Source: Conus ventricosus
Taxonomy: Eukaryota > Mollusca > Gastropoda > Neogastropoda > Conidae
Assembly: GCA_018398815.1 (NCBI GenBank)
Contig: JAFLJL010013895.1
Span: 7,501-27,500, forward strand
DNA: 20,000 nt
Direction of reading: 5' to 3'
Shown: positions 9,126 through 15,837 of the stretch, piece after piece
Numbering within the stretch: position 1 is the stretch's first letter
How the letters are laid out: the number at the start of each line of letters is the position of its first letter
The notes under the pieces: generated by a model
Database searches by the model: none
Told to the model about the DNA's origin: nothing
Seen by the model: only the letters and a program-made list of their open reading frames with translations
Program-made: the position numbers and the translations under genes

Positions 9126-9715
9126 TCCTTTTTATCTGCTCGGTGTCTGGCTGTTGAGAAAAACTTGCCCTTGCCTTTTATGAAGATCAAACTTTTGTCT
9201 TTTATAGTCATTAAATCGGCCTGTAAACGACTAAATTCTTCATCCGTGATTTTTGAGTCAACTAGCGCTTTATTTATTGTCAGTTTGAACGAACTAAGTT
9301 TAGCTGTTATTAGTTGAACATGGCTGTGTGCTTTTGGAGTTTAGTTTTTAATTTTTTGCTAGCGGCACTTACAGCTAATGAACACAGGCCAAGAGCTAAA
9401 GACAAACCGCCTAGAGGTAAAGCTGCGGGTGCGCCTACGCCTGTTGCTAAGAGGCTACGCTTGTTCCTGCTGATACAGCACTTATAGCCGATGCTCCAGT
9501 ATTAACATATGTAACAGCATTAAAGGCAGCAGAATACCTTCGTTTGGTTTTGCTGTATTTTGAAAGGTCTTGCTCTAGTACTTGCTGCATTTGCGTAATG
9601 TTTGTTAATCTAAAGGTTTTTATGTCAGGGGTTTCTATAGCAGCAGAGCTGCCTACTATCCCTTCTCTTGGTGACTCCGTGCTGTAGGCACATTTGGATA
9701 AACCTGAACAGACAT
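9110..9715 (-). pseudogene. Conserved Polinton protein with glycine-rich hydrophobic domain
   Basis: This gene is broken into pieces too small to stand out as one ORF. The ATG at 9715 follows a TTATAAAAAGC context. After a frameshift near 9670, a frame is open for about 70 codons with IKTFRLTNITQMQQVLEQDL and YSAAFNAVTYVNTG. A second shift near 9450 leads into a very hydrophobic Gly/Ala/Leu segment of about 35 residues (LATGVGAPAALPLGG onward), then a basic SKKLKTKLQKH helix. A third shift near 9320 gives a helical tail with SKITDEEFSRLQADL and a stop at 9110-9112. The plan is a helix, a glycine-rich membrane-like region, then a basic helix, about 200 codons in total. I recognise it as a conserved Polinton protein of unknown role; membrane insertion is a reasonable inference. 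It lies just downstream of the capsid gene on the same strand. Confidence 0.55.
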
Positions 9716-9736
9716 GCTTTTTATAAATAAAAATAA

Positions 9737-11013
9737 TTAGTATTGTATATCTTTTAATCTGTTATCTTGAATATTCAGCTGCGCATCATATATTAAAAAA
9801 CAAAATGTACATTAACTGGTTTATCACCATCTTTTTCTTTATCAATTTGAATGTTTATTACTTCTTTAACCGTTCTCCTCACTTCCATGCAACTGATTAT
9901 CCTCTGTTGACCTTAGGTCAATCCATAAGCCGTATTTCGTTGTTAAATAATCATCGAGTCTAACATTGTGAAGGTGTAGATCTTTAGACACAAGGTCAAC
10001 TGTTGGATTTCTTACACCTCCCGCCTCCAAACAGTTTTCTTATTTCGTCAAAAATGCTGATAAGGTCTAAGCCCGCTAGCGTAGATTTGGTTAGGACTAC
10101 CCTCAATCGAACATTGTACTTTCGTTATTTTAGGATTAATAAACTTTTCGCTTCCTCTTTCGAATGGTTCTTCATCTTCACACAGCAATAAAATACCTTT
10201 AAGCGATCTTGCTGAGACACTAAAACTAAAATTCCATATAGTGTCGGCCTTGCTTCTGGGATATGTTGTATGATGAATCACTCTTTCGTAATATATTGCT
10301 AATTTTGACTGATATTGTTGCTCAATCAGCCTTGCTAAGTTAGGGTTGCTAACAACGTCAAACTCTAACGAGATGTCAGAAATGCTGTACTTTGCTTCGG
10401 TGTCTGTTGATCTGATAACACGTTTGTATTCATTAAAAGTTTAGTTCATATGACAATCTGTCTTTTAATGCTCCTTAAAAATATGGCGCATGCGCTTTTA
10501 ACAACTCAAAATCTAAGGGAATGGAAAAGCGATTTCCATACGCAAAATTTACAGCCACATACTTTTTGCCGGCTTTATTAGCATCTGCGGCGCCTATTCT
10601 GTGTTTTAGTGCTTCTTCATTTTCGATTCCTTGAAACGCAAGATCAGCCCTTTCATTCCCGGTTAGCCATAAATCAGAATAGGTTAAAAATATGTCTGCA
10701 TTGTGTAAAGAAAATATTTCTTGCCCCTCAAGTTTTATAGAAATTTCTTAACGATTGCCCGCCCCAGATTCTGGACAACTGTCCTGTTTGGGTCTGTTGT
10801 TGATTCGAGTTCTATTTTGAAAGTAAGTTGCGCAGAGCCTGGCACAATCACTTCATCTGCTCCTAGGTCTGGAAATTTGACAGTAAGAATTTGATCTGCA
10901 TCAATAGTAGATGGATTATTTGGAACAGTAATATTCCGTTTATTTCCCTTCACGCCAAAGGGCTCTTTCAGTCTTCTATGCGGGTCAAGAATTGAACCAT
11001 ATGCTTGTGACAT
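9737..11013 (-). pseudogene. Major capsid protein (double jelly-roll), frameshifted
   Basis: This gene would build the icosahedral capsid. The ATG at 11013 lies in TTTTATAAAAATG. The first frame encodes 92 residues with an NKRNITVPNN segment, then VIVPGSAQLTFKIEL and RTVVQNLGRAIVKK, an N-terminal beta-strand pattern I recognise from Polinton/adintovirus capsid proteins. A shift near 10745 leads to KLEGQEIFSLHNADIF and YGNRFSIPLDFELL. An in-frame TAA stands at 10475-10477. Further shifts occur near 10435, at an A5 run (10050-10054), near 10020 and near 9885. The end has IYDAQLNIQDNRL and a TAA at 9737-9739. Total length is about 425 codons, at the lower end for this family. The stop at 10475 looks like a base substitution rather than an indel, so at least some of the decay seems real. 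Confidence 0.8.
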
Positions 11014-11052
11014 TTTTATAAAACAAAATAAAAAGTTATTTATTTAAGAAAC
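11014..11052. promoter_or_regulatory. Divergent AT-rich promoter region between capsid and coiled-coil genes
   Basis: A 39-bp spacer, nearly all A and T, separates the leftward capsid ATG (11013) from the rightward ATG (11053). The capsid side reads TATAAAAATG on its coding strand. Both late structural genes could be switched on together from here. Inference from layout. Confidence 0.35.
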
Positions 11053-12263
11053 ATGGCAGGCATTGAAGGTGAAGAGATTATGATGTTTTTGATCCTGGAG
11101 ACGACATGAGTGAAATGATCCCTTTAATACAGCATAGCTCAGCGCTCTCAGTGCAGCGTGAATTAACAGAAAGTCAGGTTAGATCATTTTACAAAACTTT
11201 AGGCCTAGAACCTCCTGGAGTCTTAGACCCTAATGATTTTGAACGAGAAGATGGCCATTTGTATTTTAAAAACGATCAAGGTGAACGTGTTCCGCTTACA
11301 ACTAAACGAGACCCATTAAAGTTTTTAGCTGTGGGCACAATTAGACAAAGACTCAGTGTGAGCGAACAAAATCGCCTTGGCATTCCTAAACCACCAAAAT
11401 TAGATAGGGACGCAGCTGCTAAACTTCAAAACACACTACAAGAACTCCCAACAGATAACCAAATACAAAACATGAACTTCAAGTTTTAAATCAATCAGCA
11501 GATGAAATAATAAATGCAATAGAAGCAGAAACCAGTTTTTCAGAAGAAACAGCATTAAAAACAATTAATGATTCCCCATTGCCTATGCGTGAAATAACGG
11601 CCCTTGATCATGCTTTGAGAACCATTAGAGGTGAATTAACAAACAATTTAGCAAAACTGGGTGAAATTGATGAGGATATAAAAAGAGAAAAAGAAAAACT
11701 CGTTGAGGCTGATGACGCCAACTTAGGGCCTGGTGTTAAAGAAAGAATAACCCAAAGACTAAAAGATCTTGAACAAGAAAGATCAGCAAGACTAGAAGTG
11801 TTGTCTAATAACCGAGAACAATTACGAACTCAAGTGAGCAGAATAAGAGAAACTATCCAAAAAATTTTATATAAAGACACAACACTAGCAGAACAAATAA
11901 GAACACTGTTTAGAGAGCAAGGAGTCACATTAGCAAGCGTTATACCGGCCTTAGGATTTGCAATAAGTACACTGGTGATGGCTATTACGGGTGGTGGTGG
12001 AGGTCAAAGCCCAGTGCCTCCATCGCCATCCCCTCCATCACCGCCTGATAAATCATGGGTAAAAAAACAGCTTGATCATCTTGCGGGTTTATTAAAAAAA
12101 ATTAGCCAGTAAAGCCATGAACGCTTTACCAGGTATATTAGGGGGTATTGTTAGCTGGCTTTTGTCTACTGCAAGCAAAGTAGTTGGCTTTATGGCCGAG
12201 CACTTATGGACATTAGTTCTCTTAATAGTTGGGTTAATTTTTAGTAAGATAAAGACCAAGTAA
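11053..12263 (+). pseudogene. Conserved Polinton coiled-coil/membrane protein (~400 aa)
   Basis: The ATG at 11053 starts a short frame. A shift near 11082 joins an acidic VFDPGDDMSEMI segment and a 127-codon frame ending at 11489. A second shift near 11465 leads to the next long frame, which encodes strong heptad helices (about residues 15-100 counted from 11579) with LRTIRGELTNNLAKL and RLKDLEQERSARLEVL. These are followed by a hydrophobic segment (about 116-136), five glycines, a proline/serine linker (about 145-156) and a basic helix. The stop at 12110-12112 follows an A8 run (12094-12101). One frame over, a tail continues with two more hydrophobic segments (LPGILGGIVSWLL, LWTLVLLIVGLIF) to a TAA at 12261-12263. 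I recognise it as widespread in animal Polintons; function unknown, virion membrane or scaffold roles are possible. Its end overlaps the convergent gene by 30 bp. Confidence 0.6.
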
Positions 12264-13469
12264 TCCTAGGCCAGTTAATACAACAACAAGTGCTGTCTTT
12301 TCATATTCATGGTCATTATTTTTTTGGACTTCGTGGACTTCGTGTACTTCGTGGTCTTCAACAGCCTTTGGGCTTTGGGTCATGGGGATTGGATGACTTA
12401 TTCTTGGGGGGTCGACTTGTTTGTTTACTGCTTGCAATATTACTGGCTCAGAATTTATTTCGTTTTTTTCCGACTTTCTGTTCATTGCCTGCCACAAGGA
12501 TTTCATTATTGTAGTTTATTATTGTACCTATCTGGAGTCTGAGGTCAGAAGGCAGCATGTATAAACCAGTGCCAACAGCAAAGTCTACTTTCGATCTTGC
12601 GAATTGTAAAACATTTTGGTACCTTTTAATACTTGAAGGTAAATCGACTGTAGAATTAATGGCGTCCTCTAAATTTGCTAAGTATTGTTTTTGCGCGTCA
12701 AAGCCAGTAGAAGGATCAGTTATGTTCGATCTTGCCTGTGCTTGCGAACCTAGCAAACACCAAACGTAAGTACGAACAGAGTCGTTTATTCGTTCTATTC
12801 CTGCTTTAGTTAGGCCCTTAGAAGTGTCTAAGATAAATGTTGTCCACGCTGTTTTATGCTCTTGCTCTATGGACCCAAGATGAACAGCTGTGCCTGAAGA
12901 GAAAGATGTGTAAGGAGGATTCCAGTCATAGTTATACTTTCTGCGCACGCCCCAAAAATAAGGGGTGCCTAAGCCATGATTGCGGTCCAACTTTTGTCTA
13001 AAGTCTGTCTTAACATTAATATTGAATTCGTTACAAATCCTTTCAAAAGCCTTCATGTCTATTCTGTTGCCAAATGGATTAAACGGTTTGTCATTTGGTA
13101 ATGGTGCTTGCAGTTCAGTCAAAATACGTCTGAAGGTGTAATAAAAATGAAATCTATACACTGACCTCACCAAAGGATCAGGATGATTTAAATGATCAGC
13201 ATACGATACTCCACATCCAGTTGATGCACAAAACACAGCAAAGTTTAACTGGTTCTGATAAAACTGCATCGGATGACTGAACCACACTTTCGCGATGTAG
13301 TCTTTTTTAATAGGGGGGTAAAGATATCTGTTTAATGGAGTACTCACCTTTACTTGAAAGGTGTCAGTCTGGGTCACAGAAATGATAAGGGTGTCAGTTG
13401 TTATATTTTTAAAAGATTGTAGTGCGGCCCAACAGAATATTTTGCATCAGTATATTTGAATGCACTCAT
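12234..13469 (-). pseudogene. Conserved Polinton structural-type protein with C-terminal anchor
   Basis: The likely start is the ATG at 13469 (AATTAAAAATG context). A shift near 13400-13412 joins it to a long open frame of 309 residues from an internal Met at 13377. This has a beta-rich, aromatic N-terminal half (KDYIAKVWFSHPMQFYQ) and a conserved-looking C-terminal part with QAQARSNI, GFDAQKQYLANLEDAI, YQNVLQFARSKVDF and GLYMLPSDLRLQIG. It stops at 12448 just after an A7 run (T7 at 12463-12469 on + strand). One frame over, a 90-codon frame continues with a proline-rich stretch, the repeat HEVHEVHEV and a hydrophobic C-terminal helix (ALVVVLTGLGLLGLYL), ending at 12234. I read the two as one protein of about 400 residues with a membrane anchor. 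I recognise the family from Polintons but know no proven role. Confidence 0.6.
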
Positions 13470-13488
13470 TTTTAATTTGTTTTAAAAA
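13470..13488. promoter_or_regulatory. 19-bp divergent AT-rich promoter spacer
   Basis: Only 19 bp separate a leftward ATG (13469) from a rightward ATG (13489). Including the start codons the sequence is nearly an inverted repeat: CATTTTTAA, four bases, TTTTAAAAAATG. Each gene thus has its own A-run before ATG and the two share one core. The most compact of the three divergent spacers in the element. Confidence 0.4.
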
Positions 13489-14184
13489 ATGTTTGTAACA
13501 ATAACAACTCAAGACAGTCCTTCGTTTTTAGAGTATGCTATTGATAATGAATGCGGAGCCGAAGGGTTGCACTCCATGAAATATTCTACAAAGTCGTATG
13601 GTTTAATATTACTGAATCCAAGAAGAATAATAAGATTAAAAAAGTTGACAATAGAGGAAACTTAGTTAGCCAGTTAACCATACCTGATGGTTATTACGGG
13701 TTTTGCTCACTAAAAGAAGCAATGAGTAACTTTGACATTACTCTCAAACTTAACAATGCAAATCTAAAAACAATGTTAACATTCAACCTGAAAAAGAAGA
13801 AGTAGGTTACTATTTGATAGAGAGCTAGCTAAAATGTTAGGCTTTACAACAGCCAATCGAGACATTCATAGTTTTAGAGTTACACCAAACAAAACTACTT
13901 ATGAGGGGGAAAGTCCGCTCGATCTGCATTACATTCATTACTCTATGTTCATTTGGATGAGCTGAGCACTGATGAAAACTATATGATGGAAGGCCCTCAA
14001 CTGTCTTAAGAGCTCTTCCATCAGGGAAAGCTGCATATTGCGATTATGAAATTATACAATTCCCTAATTTACAGTTTAAAAGATTAGCTTGCGGAAAGGT
14101 CAGATCATTTAATGTAAAATCACAGACAAAACAGGGAAAGTCGTAAAATGTGATAACCTACACATTGTTTTAGAAATAAAATAA
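13489..14184 (+). pseudogene. Putative minor capsid (penton-like) protein, frameshifted
   Basis: The ATG at 13489 follows TTTAAAAA. The first frame (MFVTITTQDSPSFLEYA) shifts near 13560-13590 into an 84-codon frame with a YYGFCSLKEAMSNFDITL segment, which ends in an A-rich region near 13790-13805. Coding signal continues in other frames: LAKMLGFTTANRDIHSF near 13830-13875, SPLDLHY near 13910-13930, then VLRALPSGKAAYCDYEII, and finally a beta-rich tail (DNLHIVLEIK) with a TAA at 14182-14184. At least five shifts are needed. The order of strands, a short SPLDLxY element and the C-terminal basic/beta tail resemble the minor capsid protein of animal Polintons, but this rests on recollection. A tail-fibre-like or other virion role is possible. 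Size about 230 codons, in range for a single jelly-roll penton protein. Confidence 0.4.
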
Positions 14185-14201
14185 TACGTTACTAAAAAAT
14201 A

Positions 14202-14985
14202 ATGTCGCGCGGTCCAGAAGAATCAGGAGTTACATTAGCGCCTGTGAGGTGTATAACTTTAGAATTAAAGACCTTGCAGACGTTGCGGACTTTGAACAGA
14301 ATGGTGAGATAGGCGCTTTGTATGGGTTTGAGTACACTAAAGATGGTGATTATAAACGCAAAGAGGTTGGGCGACAACAAAAAGTTTCCTAAACTAGAAC
14401 AACTGCGCAATCTAGAAGCAAATAATGTTGGCCAGTATGAATATAAAATAGTTCGAAAACCTGACCTCAAATGGCACTTGGAACCATATTTAGAATGGGA
14501 CGTAAAATTTGAATTCATAAGCCCATTTACATTTTTTAGCCGTCAAAAAAGTTTCAGAAAAGCAATCAACTCGGGCCCCTTTACATGTAAGTCTTATGCC
14601 AGAGGACAATAGTCGGAAAGAGATTGAAATAACACCGTATGGGAATAAACAGTACATCCTCCACAGAAGAGAAACGGTTTTAAAGGAAGCTTCTACAAAA
14701 TTACAGTTCTTTCCACAAATAAAATTAGGAGACACGTTCACAATGATATTTGAAATTTCTGTCTTAAAAGATGAGGAGAGGAATGGAGCTGTGGGCGTCA
14801 GTGACGTCCTTTTAAAAGGAATTCTAATTAGCTGGCAAAACTTAGATGTTGAAAAACTTAAAGTTACCATCGTCGTTCTTCACAATGGTGAGGATATTAA
14901 GGTCATAACAACAAGCAACAAAATCAATATTAGCTTAAATAGAAACAATCTTACAGAACTGAATTGGATTAATCTTACACTTTAG
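14202..14985 (+). pseudogene. Beta-rich conserved hypothetical protein (~260 aa)
   Basis: The ATG at 14202 opens a 36-codon frame. A shift near 14245-14255 moves to a frame with IKDLADVADFEQNGEIGALY, a second near 14380 to one with LEANNVGQYEYKIVRKP and LEWDVKFEFISPFTFF, and a third in the C/T-rich stretch near 14575-14582 to the last frame. That last frame is open to the TAA at 14983-14985 and encodes alternating hydrophobic/polar strands (DTFTMIFEISVLKD, KLKVTIVVLHNGEDIKVI). The N-terminal half carries more charge. No catalytic motif, no membrane segment. Its place between capsid-type genes and the packaging ATPase suggests a virion or assembly role; I do not recognise it with certainty. 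Confidence 0.5.
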
Positions 14986-15075
14986 GCCTTATAGGGTTTT
15001 ATTATACTGAACAAGTTTTAACGGAGAGTATGATAAAAATAATAACTGGATTAGATTAAATTATGTTATAAAACT

Positions 15076-15711
15076 ATGGAGCAGACGACTTTGGTGTCAA
15101 TGCCGATGTTAAACTTTATGATAAAATCCCCTCATTGTTCATTGATTTGTGGACAGACTGGTTGCGGAAAAACAATATTTATCCTCGACCTATTACAAAC
15201 AGTTTATCGTTATAATTTTGATCATATAGTAATTTTCTGTCCAACACTTAAATGGAACAAAGCATATAATGATAGAAGGTTTATATGGGCGGATGATGAC
15301 ATATATTTGATTGATCCCAGCAATAAGCTAAGTGAGTGTTTAGAACACTTTTATAAATTGTTTGTGGGAACGCAGACAATATTTATTATAGATGACTGTT
15401 CAGCAGAAAGAGACATAGGTAAAAAGAGAAACACTTTGTCAAAACTGGCTTTCAGCGGAAGACATGCTGGGATAAGTGTGTGGATTTTATGTCAAAAATA
15501 TAACTCCGTTTTAAAAGACTTTAGAGAACAGTTAAAGACTGTAGTTTTATTTCACATGAAAGACAGAGACGCATTTGATGAATGTATGCGCGAAAATGAT
15601 GTTATTGAAAATGATCAGGAAAAACACAGGATTAAGCAAAAACTAAAATCTCAAAAGTTTTGTAAATTAGTATTAAAAACGGACAACCCTACACAGTATG
15701 TTTGTTTGTAG
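15076..15711 (+). CDS. DNA-packaging ATPase (FtsK/A32-like)
   Basis: An uninterrupted 211-residue frame for the motor that would pump genome DNA into the capsid. Walker A is GQTGCGKT at residues 26-33, followed by a hydrophobic strand. Walker B is IFIIDD at residues 102-107, ending in the two acidic residues expected for the A32/FtsK-HerA packaging group. A SVWILCQ segment at residues 134-140 fits the sensor region after Walker B. Length is normal for Polinton ATPases. The ATG at 15076 follows TTATAAAACT. It is the only viral-type gene here with no frameshift, which is striking beside neighbours with three or more. It is the last viral gene on the right, 39 bp before a large hairpin. Confidence 0.88.
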   Translation: MEQTTLVSMPMLNFMIKSPHCSLICGQTGCGKTIFILDLLQTVYRYNFDHIVIFCPTLKWNKAYNDRRFIWADDDIYLIDPSNKLSECLEHFYKLFVGTQTIFIIDDCSAERDIGKKRNTLSKLAFSGRHAGISVWILCQKYNSVLKDFREQLKTVVLFHMKDRDAFDECMRENDVIENDQEKHRIKQKLKSQKFCKLVLKTDNPTQYVCL

Positions 15712-15750
15712 ATAATCGTTATTGTTTTGGTTATAGAAGACTTACTTGTC

Positions 15751-15837
15751 AGAGAACAGTAAAACGCTGGCACTAGGTTCAACCGCCCGAAACTGGTTGA
15801 GGGCGGTTGAGCGAGTGCCGGCGTTTTACTGTTCTCT
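15751..15837. repeat. 87-nt two-part hairpin (imperfect palindrome)
   Basis: Outer arms 15751-15774 and 15814-15837 are 24 nt each and pair with a single mismatch (T against C-partner G). Inner arms 15780-15788 and 15801-15809 (CAACCGCCC/GGGCGGTTG) pair perfectly over 9 bp around a 12-nt loop. Five and four unpaired bases separate the two stems. It lies between the packaging ATPase and the reverse transcriptase fragment, whose coding sequence begins right at its right edge. It could be a fold-back element, remains of the viral terminus or a retrotransposon 5' structure. A short gtca occurs at both borders (15748-15751, 15839-15842). Confidence 0.85.

Larger units (their letters stand above)
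1875..15711. mobile_element. Degraded Polinton/Maverick (adintovirus-like) endogenous element
   Basis: The region combines the diagnostic Polinton gene set: a retroviral-type DDE integrase, protein-primed family B DNA polymerase with an endonuclease VII-like insert, double jelly-roll major capsid protein and an FtsK/A32-type packaging ATPase, plus several small conserved Polinton ORFs. Genes lie on both strands in short blocks with divergent starts and overlapping convergent ends, as in compact DNA viruses. About 13.8 kb remain, including an 859-bp later insertion, which is within the usual 13-20 kb range. I see no terminal inverted repeat: the left side passes into homopolymer-rich DNA and the right side stops at a hairpin and a retrotransposon fragment. 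The adenain-type protease normally expected is not visible. Most genes carry several frameshifts, so the copy appears non-functional as read. Confidence 0.9.

Noticed and set aside
15751..15837. Bacterial rho-independent terminator or attenuator
   Set aside because: There is no U tract after the stem and the surroundings are eukaryotic; it is recorded as a palindrome instead.
1875..15837. Terminal inverted repeats of the Polinton
   Set aside because: Comparing the sequence after 15711 with the region around 1860-2120 by eye gave no convincing match; the ends appear lost or unreadable.
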